The notes: a model not told the origin generated them from the sequence alone. DNA of 64,000 bases from UBA967 sp044375555 (GCA_044375555.1 JBILML010000007.1:1-64000); one strand, 5' to 3'; numbered from the stretch's first letter, positions 20,892 to 30,257 are shown. Numbers and translations: made by a program.

Positions 20892-21350
20892 ATGAAAACA
20901 TTTTTTGTCCTAAAAAAAATGGGGCTTCCGTTGCTCGCAGCGGTAGTTGTTTTGCTGGCGGCCGGTTGCGACTTGGAAAAATCCCCGCGAGGCTTCCGCC
21001 TACCCGACGGCAATGTCGATAAAGGCCGGGAGGCTTTTGTTTCCCTGCAATGCAACTCGTGCCACACCGTTTATGAGGAAAATTTCCCGGCTCCCACGAG
21101 CTTTAACATCCCCCTCGGCGGCGAGAGTCCGCGCATCCGCACCTACGGCGAACTCGTCACCTCAATCATTAACCCCTCGCATGTCATCAGCGCCCGATAC
21201 CGCGAGGAACTTCGACAGGCGACGCAATCCCCGATGACGAATTTTAACGAAACCATGACCGTCGCTCAGATGATCGACCTCGTCGCATTTCTTCAATCCC
21301 GCTACAAACTGATCTATCCCGACCAACGCCCGCCTTATTATCCGTGGTGA
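20892..21350 (+). CDS. Monoheme cytochrome c lipoprotein
   Basis: 152 residues. Lipoprotein signal with lipobox LAAGC (Cys26), then DKGREAFVSLQCNSCHTVY with the heme c motif CNSCH, and C-terminal MTVAQMIDLVAFLQSRYK, a usual cytochrome c helix. A Met in the NFNETMTV segment is a plausible axial ligand. It would carry electrons at the outer face of the inner membrane or in the periplasm. Transcribed away from the MscS gene with 116 bp between the starts; partner oxidase unknown. Confidence 0.88.
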   Translation: MKTFFVLKKMGLPLLAAVVVLLAAGCDLEKSPRGFRLPDGNVDKGREAFVSLQCNSCHTVYEENFPAPTSFNIPLGGESPRIRTYGELVTSIINPSHVISARYREELRQATQSPMTNFNETMTVAQMIDLVAFLQSRYKLIYPDQRPPYYPW

Positions 21351-21367
21351 CCGGAGGCTGAGGTCGC

Positions 21368-22645
21368 CTATCGCAGCGGCCGGTCGCCTGTTTCTTGCAG
21401 AGAAAAAGCTGCCGCTAGTGAGATGAGAGAGGTTCCGATCACAAGTGCCGCCGGAGCGAGAAGGTTGCCGGTAAATTGCACGATCGCCGTGGCAAAAAGC
21501 GGCGCGGTTCCGCCAAAAACTCCGGCGGCGACATTGTAGGAAATGCCGAACCCGCTGGCGCGAAGGTCGGAAGGGAATTGCTCCGCGAGCCAGACCTGAA
21601 AGGGACTGAAACCCACGCCCAGCAAAACCGCGAAAGTGCCGATGGCCAGCAAGTCTACCGCCTGGCTCCCGCGCTCAAGGAGAAGGAACAACGGAAGGCC
21701 AAACAGAGCCGTCGCCGCCAGCGAGACCAACACTAATTTCCGGCGTCCAACCTGATCGGCCAGAAACCCGGCGATTGGCATGCAAAGAAAGATCACGAAA
21801 ATCGCAAGCGTTTGCGTAATGAGGGCGTCCCGTTGGTCGAGCAAGTGTCCGTCTGTAAGAAACGACGAGATAAAAACAGCCGTCAGATAAAAAGCCGCCG
21901 ATGGCCCCCATCCCAACAGCGCGCCACGAACGATGAGGCCGGGATGGTTCCGAAAGACACGCACGAGTGGCAGGGATTTCGAATGGTCAGTTTCAGGTGG
22001 CACATCCGCAGGCAGCACGCGCCGCAGGAGAACGATGAGAATTCCCATGGGCAGTGATAACAAAAACGGCCCGCGCCAGGCCCATTGCAGGATTTGCTCC
22101 TCACTGAAGATCGAGAAAAGCAGGCTGCCGGTTCCCGAGCCGAGCAGGATACCCGCTGTGGCACTCATCGCAGCGAAACTCCCATGCAGCGCACGCCTTT
22201 TCCTCGGAGCGTGCTCGATGGTGTAAGTCAGCGAGGCAGCGCATTCTCCCCCGGCCGAGAGACCTTGAAACAACCGGAAAAGCGTAAGCAGCACGGGCGC
22301 GGCCAACCCGACAGACGCGTAGGTCGGCAGGCAGCCCACGAGAAATGTGGCCACCGCCATGACAAGAGCGGAAAGCAGGAGCGCACTCCGCCGCCCCACG
22401 AGGTCGCCCACATGACCGAAAACCGTCCCGCCCGCAACGCGCGCAATGTAGCCGGCAGCAAAGACGCCATAAACAGAAAGCAATCCGAGAAAGCCGTCGG
22501 CATTTGGAAAAAATAAACGGCCGAGCGTGGGTGCCAGCACGCCATAGAGCCCGAAATCATACCATTCCATCAGATTCCCCGAGACCCCCGCCAGGAGAGG
22601 AAGGGAGCTTTTCCGCTCATCGCGCACAAAATTTTTATCGGCCAT
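21368..22645 (-). CDS. MFS transporter, metabolite:H+ symporter type
   Basis: 425 residues with about 12 hydrophobic segments. Seen: GNLMEWYDFGLYGVLAP (family-typical first helix), the loop 2-3 motif GHVGDLVGRRSALLLS, LFRLFQGLSAGGE, and FLADQVGRRKLVLVS. This matches the MHS branch (ProP, KgtP, ShiA-like), which imports osmolytes or organic acids with protons. Substrate cannot be told from sequence. ATG 22645 begins MADKNF; the longer frame upstream lacks homology. Confidence 0.88.
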   Translation of the reverse strand: MADKNFVRDERKSSLPLLAGVSGNLMEWYDFGLYGVLAPTLGRLFFPNADGFLGLLSVYGVFAAGYIARVAGGTVFGHVGDLVGRRSALLLSALVMAVATFLVGCLPTYASVGLAAPVLLTLFRLFQGLSAGGECAASLTYTIEHAPRKRRALHGSFAAMSATAGILLGSGTGSLLFSIFSEEQILQWAWRGPFLLSLPMGILIVLLRRVLPADVPPETDHSKSLPLVRVFRNHPGLIVRGALLGWGPSAAFYLTAVFISSFLTDGHLLDQRDALITQTLAIFVIFLCMPIAGFLADQVGRRKLVLVSLAATALFGLPLFLLLERGSQAVDLLAIGTFAVLLGVGFSPFQVWLAEQFPSDLRASGFGISYNVAAGVFGGTAPLFATAIVQFTGNLLAPAALVIGTSLISLAAAFSLQETGDRPLR

Positions 22646-22789
22646 GCTCGCCACGGGATGACCGCAAAGGCCTCGCGCAGGCAATCTCAAAGTTCGAGTT
22701 TTGAGAGCGCCTCGGGAGCAGGGATCGCAACATGGGAAAGTGCTTTTCTGTTTGCCACACTGTGCGGGCGGGTGCAGGTTCTTCCGCAA

Positions 22790-22863
22790 CGGGGCGTAGC
22801 TTAGCCTGGTAGAGCGCCTGGTTTGGGACCAGGAGGCCGGAGGTTCGAATCCTCTCGCCCCGA
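22790..22863 (+). tRNA. tRNA-Pro (anticodon TGG)
   Basis: Acceptor strand CGGGGCG (22790-22796) pairs with CGCCCCG (22856-22862), with A as discriminator. The anticodon arm CCTGG-TTTGGGA-CCAGG gives anticodon TGG, and the T arm holds TTCGAAT. CCA is not encoded. The short T-rich tail after 22863 may terminate it. No integrase or duplicated 3' end is beside it, so there is no sign of use as an attachment site. Confidence 0.96.
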
Positions 22864-22908
22864 TTTTTCTTCTTCAGCATTGCCGATAGGCCCGCTTAGG
22901 GTTCGCCC

Positions 22909-23607
22909 GTGGAATCAACCCGCCTGCAGGAAATCCCGCCCGACGAGCGGCCGCGTGAGAAAGCGGAGCGGCACGGGTGTGAGACTCTCGCCGATGCCGA
23001 GCTGCTGGCGATCTTCATCCGCACCGGAGTGCCAGGAAAAAACGCCCTCCAAGTCGCCCGCGACCTTCTCCGCGATTGCGGCGGATTCGCCGAATTGGCG
23101 CGATGCACGCCGAAGGAAATCCGCCGGCTCGGCAAAGGAATCGGCCCCGCAAAATCTCTGGAAATGGCGGCCGCTTTCGAGATCGGCAAGCGCCTCGCGA
23201 AGGGAAAATCCATCGCGCCATTGCTCGACACGCCCGAAAGAGTTTTTGACGCCTTCGGAAAAGAATTCATGGCGCTGCGACAAGAATCCCTTCGCGTGCT
23301 TTTGCTCGACGCCCGCCTGCGGCTCATCCGCGCCGAAGAGATCACCCGCGGCTCGGTGAGCGAGTGCATGGCCCATCCGCGCGAGATTTTCCGCCAAGCC
23401 ATGATCCACAGCGCCTATGCCGTCGTGGTCCTCCACAACCACCCCAGTGGCGACCCGGCTCCGAGCGCAGCCGATATCCGGATCACCCGTTCGCTCCGCG
23501 AGGCAGCCGCCCTCCTCCAGATCAACCTCATCGACCACATCATCCTCGGCTCGCCCGATGGAGGCCGCGTGCCATATTACAGCTTCAAAGAAGCCGGACA
23601 CCTATGA
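22909..23607 (+). CDS. radC: RadC/JAB-domain protein
   Basis: 232 residues, GTG start. An N-terminal helix-hairpin-helix-like part (20-90, with LARCTPKEIRRLGKGIGPAKS) is followed by a JAB/MPN metallohydrolase-like domain with VVLHNHPSGDPAPSAADI (His-x-His and Ser/Asp metal ligands, about 183-200). Despite the historic name no repair function is established, and JAB domains often hydrolyse isopeptide bonds. Its TGA overlaps the lpxA ATG by 4 bp, so the two are translationally coupled. Confidence 0.92.
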   Translation: MESTRLQEIPPDERPREKAERHGCETLADAELLAIFIRTGVPGKNALQVARDLLRDCGGFAELARCTPKEIRRLGKGIGPAKSLEMAAAFEIGKRLAKGKSIAPLLDTPERVFDAFGKEFMALRQESLRVLLLDARLRLIRAEEITRGSVSECMAHPREIFRQAMIHSAYAVVVLHNHPSGDPAPSAADIRITRSLREAAALLQINLIDHIILGSPDGGRVPYYSFKEAGHL

Positions 23608-24407
23608 CCATTCATCCCACAGCGATCATTTCCCCTCATGCAAAATTGGCCGATGACATCATTATCGGCCCAGGGGTTGTCATCGGCGAGCGGGTGGAAA
23701 TCGGCTCGGGGTGCGTGCTCCAAGCCCACTCGGTGATCGAAAGCGACACGACCATCGGATCCGATAACACCATCGGCTACGGCGCTGTGATTGGCGCGGC
23801 TCCGCAGGATTACGCGCACTCAGCTGAGATCCGCAGCTCGGTCGTCATCGGAAACAACAACCGCATCCGTGAATACGCCACCATCCACCGAGGAACGAAA
23901 GACGGCACGGTCACTCGCATTGGCGACAAATGTTTTCTCATGGTCGGCGTGCATGTCGGGCACAACTGCGAGATCAGCGACGGCGCCATCATCACGAACA
24001 ATGTCCTCCTCGCCGGATATGTGCATGTTGGTGAGGCGGCGGTTCTCGGAGGCGGCGCCGTTTTCCACCAATTTATGCGAATCGGCGCGCGCGCGATGGT
24101 CGCCGGCGGGTCTCGCTTCAACAAAGACATCCCCCCCTACACGATCGCCGACAGCTACAACAAAATTCATGGCATTAATGCGGTCGGCTTGAAGCGTGCC
24201 GGCTTGAACGCCATCCAGCGCCTGGAGATCAAGCGTGCCTTTTTAGCAATCTACCGCAGCAACCACCCCTTCCGCATCGCCGCCGTGGAGGCCCTGAAAT
24301 CCGAGTGGGGACCCGAAGCGCGCGAGTTTTTTGAATTCATCGTCTCCTCCAAACGAGGAATCTGCGGCCGCTCGGTTCCCAGAGGAGATTCCGGGGAAAC
24401 CGAATGA
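23604..24407 (+). CDS. lpxA: UDP-N-acetylglucosamine acyltransferase
   Basis: 267 residues, normal size. First enzyme of lipid A synthesis: transfers a hydroxyacyl chain from ACP to UDP-GlcNAc. Seen: left-handed beta-helix hexapeptide repeats from residue 3 (IHPTAIISPHAKLADDIIIGPG onward), the catalytic-His segment VHVGHNCEI, GGGAVFHQFMRIG, and the C-terminal helical GLKRAGLNAIQRLEIKRAF. ATG 23604 overlaps the radC stop. No other lpx gene is adjacent, which differs from the proteobacterial lpxD-fabZ-lpxA-lpxB cluster. Confidence 0.94.
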   Translation: MTIHPTAIISPHAKLADDIIIGPGVVIGERVEIGSGCVLQAHSVIESDTTIGSDNTIGYGAVIGAAPQDYAHSAEIRSSVVIGNNNRIREYATIHRGTKDGTVTRIGDKCFLMVGVHVGHNCEISDGAIITNNVLLAGYVHVGEAAVLGGGAVFHQFMRIGARAMVAGGSRFNKDIPPYTIADSYNKIHGINAVGLKRAGLNAIQRLEIKRAFLAIYRSNHPFRIAAVEALKSEWGPEAREFFEFIVSSKRGICGRSVPRGDSGETE

Positions 24408-24498
24408 GTCGATTGGCCGGACTTCACACGGCTCCAGAGTGGATGTCTCCATATCTTGAGGGCTCCAATTTGTTTCACCCGCTCGGGCTTTTGCCGGA

Positions 24499-25278
24499 AT
24501 GAGGCCCGAGCCCCCTACCTTACTCTCGATTGTTATTCCCGCCCGCAATGAGGAGGCGTCCATCGCTTCGACCGTTCAGCATCTCCACCTCGAATTGAAA
24601 CTCAAAAGGGTGCCCCATCAAATCATCGTGGTGGATGACGGAAGCACCGATCGAACTTGGGAAATTCTCATCCAAGAGAGTCAAAGAATTTCCGAGCTCA
24701 AGCCCCTTCAAAACCTAGGTCCGCACGGTTTCGGCCGGGCGATTTTGATGGGTTTGGACGCCATGTCCGGCGACGCGGTAGTGATCATGATGGCCGACGA
24801 ATCAGACGACTGCCGGGATGTGGTGCGTTATTGGGAAAAACTCTGCGAGGGCTTTGATTGCATCTTTGGAAGTCGATTCATCAAGGGCGGCGGGGTTGTG
24901 GATTATCCGTTGGCAAAATGGCTGCTCAACCGACTGGCGAATCTTTTTATCTCCGTCCTTTTTCGGCATGGGTTGAATGACACCACAAACGCCTTCAAGG
25001 CCTACCGCAAAAATACCATCGACGGGCTGCGTCCGATTCTTTCGCCGCACTTCAACATCACCGTGGAGTTGCCTCTCAAGGCGATTGTGAGGGGATTTTC
25101 CCACACGACCATTCCCATCACATGGAGAAATCGGCGCTCTGGCGTGGCCAAGTTCAAGATTAAGGAAATGGGCAGCCGGTATCTCTTCATCGTCCTCTAC
25201 ATATGGCTGGAGAAGTATTTCTCGAAGGGCGATTACCAAAAAAGAACACCTCCTCCTTCTCCGGGCCTCACAGAATGA
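24499..25278 (+). CDS. Family 2 glycosyltransferase (dolichyl-phosphate sugar synthase-like)
   Basis: 259 residues. GT-A fold: SIVIPARNEEASIA (N-terminal strand), IIVVDDGSTDRTWEIL (nucleotide-binding Asp pair), MMADESDDCRDV (DxD-like), FIKGGGVVDYPLAKWLLNRLANLF, and ITWRNRRSGVAKFKIKEMG. It resembles DPM1 and ArnC enzymes that make polyprenyl-phosphate sugars. The TGA overlaps the start of a multispanning transferase-like protein by 4 bp, so it probably supplies that enzyme with a lipid-linked donor. Confidence 0.88.
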   Translation: MRPEPPTLLSIVIPARNEEASIASTVQHLHLELKLKRVPHQIIVVDDGSTDRTWEILIQESQRISELKPLQNLGPHGFGRAILMGLDAMSGDAVVIMMADESDDCRDVVRYWEKLCEGFDCIFGSRFIKGGGVVDYPLAKWLLNRLANLFISVLFRHGLNDTTNAFKAYRKNTIDGLRPILSPHFNITVELPLKAIVRGFSHTTIPITWRNRRSGVAKFKIKEMGSRYLFIVLYIWLEKYFSKGDYQKRTPPPSPGLTE

Positions 25279-26795
25279 AACTCCTGATTTCCGATGCGAA
25301 ATGGAAACCGGACATCGCGATGTTGGTGACCGTTGTTGTCGTTTGGGGATTGCTGTATTTGCCATGCCTTCGGACCTCTCCGAGTTGGTATGGGGACGAG
25401 GGATTGGCGCTAACGGCTGGGCTGAATCTCATGCGAGGCATTCCAGCTCATGGCTCATTTTGGAATACTTTTTGGAATCCCTACGCGCCCTACCAGCCGG
25501 CTTATGAGATTTTGATCGGCATCGGAGCCAACTTGGCTGGAGGGGATATCCTAGGTGGTCGGCTCATCAACACGCTCTTCGCGCTGGGTATCGGGCTAAC
25601 GCTGTGCTTTGGAGGCCGACGGGTCATGACACCCCTCGCCGCATTCGGCGCATCCCTCATCTTTCTCGGATATGAACAATCCGTGATCCATTTCCGTTGG
25701 ATTTTTACCCACAACCTCGTGGCGCTCGGGTTTGCCATCGCCTTTCTGTGGCTTTGTGGAAAGCCGACCATCCGCAGGGATTGGATCGCGGGAATGGGGC
25801 TGTCGCTTGGAGCCTTAGCTCTTCCTCTCGGCATCTATGGCTGCGTGGCGGCCTTTTTGGTGCGGATTCGGCATCCAAGATCTTGGGTTCGTGTGTTGGG
25901 GCCCTATGCGATCGCGACCGCGGCTTCGATGGCCATCGGTTGGCTTATGTTTCATCGAAAAGGCTTCCTTTGGTCAGACCTTTCCGCGATGGCCGAATTT
26001 TACAGTGATGCGAGCCGTGAAAACGGGGGCGGTCTGAAGATTTTTCACAATTTCTTCCGCTTCTTCACGCAAGATGCCTTTCATCTGGCAGGATTGGTCA
26101 TGGTGCTGGTTTGTCTAGCCGGTCGAGCCCGCGCCTTGGCTGTCGCCACTCTCGTCGTCTCCTTGCTTCTATTGCAAAATCGGCAAAACCTGCCCGTGTT
26201 TTACTATCAGGCTGTTATTCTTCTCCCCTTGATTGCTGCTTGCTATGGAGCGGGATTTGAGACGCTGGCTGAGTTTTTGAAACGGCGCAGAGACATCAGG
26301 CCCTCCATTCCGCACTTTTTGAAATCAGCGCCTGCCCTGATCGGCACAGTTTTCTGTCTTGGCATGCTACCCCACTCCCTATCCGGAACACTCAAAACTC
26401 GCATCGACTATTGGTGCACTCAATCCATTCCGGAGGTCGAGGCTGCTGCGGAATGGCTCAATAAGCGGACTACTCCGGAAGACTTCGTGCTGTGCCACCA
26501 AAATATCGCTTGGCTTCTACACGCTCGGACAGGCGATTACCTTCAGGCCACGACATGGCTAGATTATCCAACCTGGCCCTTTAAAAAGCCTCTTCGAAAA
26601 GACCAGTTCCGTTTCGCCCCTGACATTTCAACCGCCCGTTTTGCGGTCATTGCCGATATCGACAGGCGCTGGACTTTTGCCCAACCGAATGTCGAAAAGA
26701 CGATCAGGATTTTCGAGAGTGAGAAATGGCCGATTGTATGGGCTGGTGAAAATTATCTGGTTTTGGAAAACCCACGGTATTCCGAACGGAAATAG
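25275..26795 (+). CDS. Multispanning glycosyltransferase-like protein (ArnT/PMT type)
   Basis: 506 residues with about 10-12 membrane segments. An early Asp-Glu pair SWYGDEGLALTAG in the first outer loop matches the catalytic-region acidic residues of GT-C enzymes (ArnT, PMT, GT39/GT83), followed by WNPYAPYQPAYE. The soluble C-terminal part (about 400-506) contains EAAAEWLNKRTTPEDFVLCHQ. It probably transfers a sugar from a polyprenyl-phosphate donor onto an envelope acceptor. ATG 25275 overlaps the GT2 stop; the longer upstream frame is rejected for that reason. Confidence 0.82.
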   Translation: MKLLISDAKWKPDIAMLVTVVVVWGLLYLPCLRTSPSWYGDEGLALTAGLNLMRGIPAHGSFWNTFWNPYAPYQPAYEILIGIGANLAGGDILGGRLINTLFALGIGLTLCFGGRRVMTPLAAFGASLIFLGYEQSVIHFRWIFTHNLVALGFAIAFLWLCGKPTIRRDWIAGMGLSLGALALPLGIYGCVAAFLVRIRHPRSWVRVLGPYAIATAASMAIGWLMFHRKGFLWSDLSAMAEFYSDASRENGGGLKIFHNFFRFFTQDAFHLAGLVMVLVCLAGRARALAVATLVVSLLLLQNRQNLPVFYYQAVILLPLIAACYGAGFETLAEFLKRRRDIRPSIPHFLKSAPALIGTVFCLGMLPHSLSGTLKTRIDYWCTQSIPEVEAAAEWLNKRTTPEDFVLCHQNIAWLLHARTGDYLQATTWLDYPTWPFKKPLRKDQFRFAPDISTARFAVIADIDRRWTFAQPNVEKTIRIFESEKWPIVWAGENYLVLENPRYSERK

Positions 26796-26855
26796 ACTGG
26801 GCGTCGGGCATTTTTCGGGTCAAGGGGCGTTGGCTTGTGCTACCAAATCGGTCGC

Positions 26856-27545
26856 ATGAATCGATTCGCCGGACTTCGCTCGCCGATGGCGGCCTACACG
26901 GTGCCGTTTTTTGTTTTCATGGGCGGCTTGGTTTTGACCTCCGCCCTGCAGGCGACGGGTAGCGAGGTCTTCTGGCTCAAACATCCGGAATACTGGGTTT
27001 ATCCGCTCCAAACTGCCCTTTGCGCGACGGCGCTGGTTTTTTATTGGAGGCAATACGACTTCTCGAAACGCGGCGGTCTTTTAACAGCGACGCTCGCTGG
27101 GCTGGTCGTCCTCGGAGTGTGGGTCGCGCCGCAAGCTGTGTTCGGCTTTACCGAGCGGATGGACGGTTTCGACCCGACCGTCTTTGGCGAGGGCTCGGTG
27201 CTTTATTGGACGACGCTGGTCGCCCGCTTCGCCCGGCTCGTGGTGATCGTCCCGCTGGTGGAGGAGATTTTCTGGCGGGGTTTTTTGATGCGTTTCCTCG
27301 TGAGGGAGGATTTCGAAAAAGTCCGCATCGGCGAGTTTCAGTGGAAGGCGTTCCTTCTCGTCGCCGTGTTTTTCATGCTCGTCCACTCGATGGCGGATTG
27401 GCCGGCGGCGTTCCTTTGTGGGCTCATTTACAATTTAGTCGCTGTGAAAACCGGTAGCCTCGCGGCTTGCGTGGTGGCCCATGGTCTGACGAATCTCGGC
27501 CTCGGAGCCTACATCATGGCCACGCGCCAGTGGGGGTTTTGGTAA
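26856..27545 (+). CDS. CPBP-family intramembrane metalloprotease (CAAX protease-related)
   Basis: 229 residues, about seven membrane segments. The CPBP motifs are all visible: VEEIFWRGF (EExxxR), FFMLVHSMADW (FxxxH) and ACVVAHGLTN (HxxxN/D). Proteins of this exact type (CAAX prenyl protease-related) often occur in genomes with exosortase/PEP-CTERM systems, but no exosortase is in this window. ATG 26856 is chosen over one seven codons upstream because the membrane domain starts close after it. The TAA abuts the nadE ATG with no gap. Confidence 0.87.
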   Translation: MNRFAGLRSPMAAYTVPFFVFMGGLVLTSALQATGSEVFWLKHPEYWVYPLQTALCATALVFYWRQYDFSKRGGLLTATLAGLVVLGVWVAPQAVFGFTERMDGFDPTVFGEGSVLYWTTLVARFARLVVIVPLVEEIFWRGFLMRFLVREDFEKVRIGEFQWKAFLLVAVFFMLVHSMADWPAAFLCGLIYNLVAVKTGSLAACVVAHGLTNLGLGAYIMATRQWGFW

Positions 27546-29168
27546 ATGAACATCGGCCTCGCCCAACTTAACCCGACCGTCGGCGATCTCGCTGGCAACG
27601 CCCGCAAGATCATCGACGCCTGCCGCGCCCTGGAAAAACGCGGCGCGACGATTGTTCTCACACCCGAACTCGTTCTCACCGGCTACCCGCCGCAGGACCT
27701 TCTTTTCAAATCCGACTTCGTTCCAGCGAGCCTTCGGGCGCTTGAGGAAATCCATGCTGAGGTCGGCCCGGCCGCATGGATTGTCGGCTGCGTGCACCCA
27801 AATCCCTCGGAGCACGGCCGCCCGTTTTTCAATGCCGCCGCGATCCTCGAAAAAGGCCGCCTCGCGCGCTTCGTTTTTAAGTCGCTGCTTCCGACCTACG
27901 ATGTCTTCAACGAGACGCGCTACTTCGAGCCCAATTCCTCCCCCGCGCCTGTGGAGATCGGCGGGAGGCTTTTTGGGGTGACGATTTGCGAGGACATCTG
28001 GACGCCCGAGCATTTGCCGCGTCGGCTTTACTCGACGAATCCGGTGGAAACTCTCGTCGCCGCGGGAGCCACGACGATCCTGAACCTGAGCGCCTCGCCA
28101 TTTCAGATCGGCAAGCCGCGCATCCGTGAGGAAATGATCGCCGCTCAGGCGAAAAAACACGGCGTTCCGTTTTTCTACTGCAATGCTGTCGGCGGGAACG
28201 ACCAACTCGTCTTCGACGGAAATTCTCTGGCCATCGACTCCGCCGGAAAAACCCTTTGCCGCTGGCCGGGCTTCCGTGAGTCAGTTGCCATGGTGGACGA
28301 CCTCGAATCCGCCGCACCCGTCTCTGACATCGAATCACTTCGTCAGGCGCTCGTTCTGGGAATCCGCGACTACGCCGCAAAGTGCGGCTTCCGCTCCGCC
28401 GTGCTGGGCTTGAGCGGCGGGATCGACAGCGCCGTGGTCGCCTGCCTCGCCGTCGAGGCCCTCGGCGCCGACAAGGTCACCGGCGTCGCCATGCCCTCGC
28501 CCTTTTCCTCCAGCCACAGCGTCGAAGACGCCCTCCAGCTTGCCCAAAACCTCGGAATGCCCTGCCTTAAAATTCCGATCGCGGAGAGCTTCGAGGTTTT
28601 CAAAGCCCAGATGCGCCCCGCGTTTGGCGACCGCCCCGAGGATGCCACGGAGGAGAACATGCAGGCCCGACTGCGTGGCCTCACGCTGATGTCGCTCTCG
28701 AATAAATTCGGCCACCTCCTGCTCACCACGGGCAACAAAAGCGAACTCGCCGTCGGCTACTGCACGCTCTACGGCGACATGTGCGGCGGCCTCGCGGCGA
28801 TCTCCGATGTGCCAAAGACGATGGTCTACGATCTCGCCCGGCATCTCAACGCAACGCGCGAGTTGATCCCGCTCCGCACCATCGAAAAAGTGCCCAGCGC
28901 TGAGTTGCGTCCCAACCAGACCGACCAAGACACGCTCCCGCCCTACGAAATCCTCGATGCCATCCTCCGGCTTTATGTGGAGGAAAACCTCGGCGTTGCC
29001 GAGATTGCGGCGCGGGGTTTCGATGCCGAGACCGTCCGCTGGGTCGCGCGGAAGGTGGACTTCAATGAATACAAGCGTGAGCAAGCCGCACCGGGGCTGA
29101 AAGTCACCAGCCGAGCTTTTGGCATGGGCCGCCGGATGCCGATTGCGCAGCGGTATTCCGCTGATTGA
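27546..29168 (+). CDS. nadE: Glutamine-dependent NAD+ synthetase
   Basis: 540 residues in two domains. The N-terminal nitrilase-type amidase (1-265) has Glu in VLTPELVLTGYPPQ, Lys in VFKSLLPTYDVF and Cys in GVTICEDIW. The C-terminal PP-loop synthetase (from about 275) has GLSGGIDSAVVACL, GNKSELAVGYCTLYGDMCGG and PPYEILDAIL. It amidates deamido-NAD using ammonia released from glutamine. It starts right after the protease stop and is followed by a mirrored hairpin pair. Confidence 0.97.
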   Translation: MNIGLAQLNPTVGDLAGNARKIIDACRALEKRGATIVLTPELVLTGYPPQDLLFKSDFVPASLRALEEIHAEVGPAAWIVGCVHPNPSEHGRPFFNAAAILEKGRLARFVFKSLLPTYDVFNETRYFEPNSSPAPVEIGGRLFGVTICEDIWTPEHLPRRLYSTNPVETLVAAGATTILNLSASPFQIGKPRIREEMIAAQAKKHGVPFFYCNAVGGNDQLVFDGNSLAIDSAGKTLCRWPGFRESVAMVDDLESAAPVSDIESLRQALVLGIRDYAAKCGFRSAVLGLSGGIDSAVVACLAVEALGADKVTGVAMPSPFSSSHSVEDALQLAQNLGMPCLKIPIAESFEVFKAQMRPAFGDRPEDATEENMQARLRGLTLMSLSNKFGHLLLTTGNKSELAVGYCTLYGDMCGGLAAISDVPKTMVYDLARHLNATRELIPLRTIEKVPSAELRPNQTDQDTLPPYEILDAILRLYVEENLGVAEIAARGFDAETVRWVARKVDFNEYKREQAAPGLKVTSRAFGMGRRMPIAQRYSAD

Positions 29169-29190
29169 TCTCTTCGCATCGGAAAACTCA

Positions 29191-29264
29191 GGAGGGACCT
29201 GCTTGTCAGGTCCGGCGCGATTTTCGCAAACACGCCAACCCGGCTCTGACAAGCAGAGCCCTCC
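29191..29264. repeat. Mirrored pair of GGAG hairpins (REP doublet)
   Basis: GGAG (29191-29194) precedes a perfect hairpin, GGACCTG (29195-29201), loop CTTGT, CAGGTCC (29207-29213). Then a second hairpin, GGCTCTG (29242-29248), loop ACAAG, CAGAGCC (29254-29260), is followed by CTCC (29261-29264). The unit is a near-perfect inverted copy, with compensated stem differences. It lies between the convergent ends of nadE and the WD-repeat gene and could serve as a bidirectional terminator. Confidence 0.8.
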
Positions 29265-29285
29265 TCGCAAAATCAGGTTCCGGCA

Positions 29286-30257
29286 TCATTCCAGCGCGAG
29301 CAACATCACGCGACCGTCCTCGTGGCCGATGGCGAGGAGCGGCAGCGAGGGATGCCACGCCAGCGCGCTGATGCCGGATTCGAGCTTCGAGCGTTTGCGT
29401 CGGAATTGGCCTTTTTCAAAGGTGATCACGAGCAGGGTTCCCGCTCCGTCGCCGATGGCCAGCTGACCCTTTGAGGAAAAATCCAGCGCCTGTGCGGACG
29501 ATTCGCATCCATCGATCTGGATCGGCGTCGCGCCGTCCGGGCCTTTTTTCCCCGTCATGGGCCACACGGTTACCACCGCACTGCCGGCGGTCGCGAGTTG
29601 GCGGGAGTCTTTGGAAAATGCGAGGGCCTGAACTTTGCCTTCGAACCCTTGGATGTGGAGCGGATGGTCGCGCGGGATGTCGTAAACATGCACGCTCGGC
29701 GTCTGGTCGCCCGTCGCGAGCCAGCGTCCATCGGCACTCCAGCCGACACGCAGGCTGGCGCCACCCCAGTCGAAACGCGCAAATGGCTTTTTCTGGCCCA
29801 GCCGCCAAAGCGTCGCCCCGCCAGCGCCGACGGTGGCGACTTCGCGGATGCGCGAGGGATTCCAGGCGAAATCCACCACCGAGGCCTCAAGGTCACGCAG
29901 GCTGAGCACGTCGTTTCCCTCAGCATCGAAAATGTGGAGCGCCTTGCCCTGCGCGGATCCGAGGAACTTCCCGTCGGCGCTGGCTTTCACCCGTTCAATC
30001 AAGCCACGCCCGAGACTCCACTCGCGCGAACCGGCCCGCACTTTTCCATCGAATCCACAGGTCACCGGCTGGTCGAGGAACCACGCGGATTCGCCATTGC
30101 CCATGCCGTGGCCGGGAAGCGTTTCGAGGATTTGGGCATCGGCTCCGGCGACCAAAATCGAACCGGATGTCGGCGTGGCGAGAAGTCGCGTGCCGTCGGC
30201 GCTCCAAGCCAGATGGAGGATGTGATCCTCTGCCGAGAAGGTGCCGAGGTTTTTCAA
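29286..30257 (-). CDS. WD40-repeat protein
   Basis: 323 residues. Multiple WD-type blades are readable: ILHLAWSADGTRLLATPTSG, RVGWSADGRWLATGDQTPSV, VQALAFSKDSRQLATAGSAV, ISALAWHPSLPLLAIGHEDG. This indicates one six- or seven-bladed propeller filling the protein. TTG at 30257-30255 is chosen because it overlaps the GTPase TGA by 4 bp (TTGA) just before the first blade. No signal peptide, so cytoplasmic. Coupling to a COG0523 metallochaperone suggests it is a partner in metal delivery, but that is inference. Confidence 0.85.
   Translation of the reverse strand: MKNLGTFSAEDHILHLAWSADGTRLLATPTSGSILVAGADAQILETLPGHGMGNGESAWFLDQPVTCGFDGKVRAGSREWSLGRGLIERVKASADGKFLGSAQGKALHIFDAEGNDVLSLRDLEASVVDFAWNPSRIREVATVGAGGATLWRLGQKKPFARFDWGGASLRVGWSADGRWLATGDQTPSVHVYDIPRDHPLHIQGFEGKVQALAFSKDSRQLATAGSAVVTVWPMTGKKGPDGATPIQIDGCESSAQALDFSSKGQLAIGDGAGTLLVITFEKGQFRRKRSKLESGISALAWHPSLPLLAIGHEDGRVMLLALE

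Noticed and set aside
22790..22910. tRNA-Pro as an integration site
   Set aside because: No integrase, no duplicated tRNA 3' end and normal housekeeping genes on both sides.
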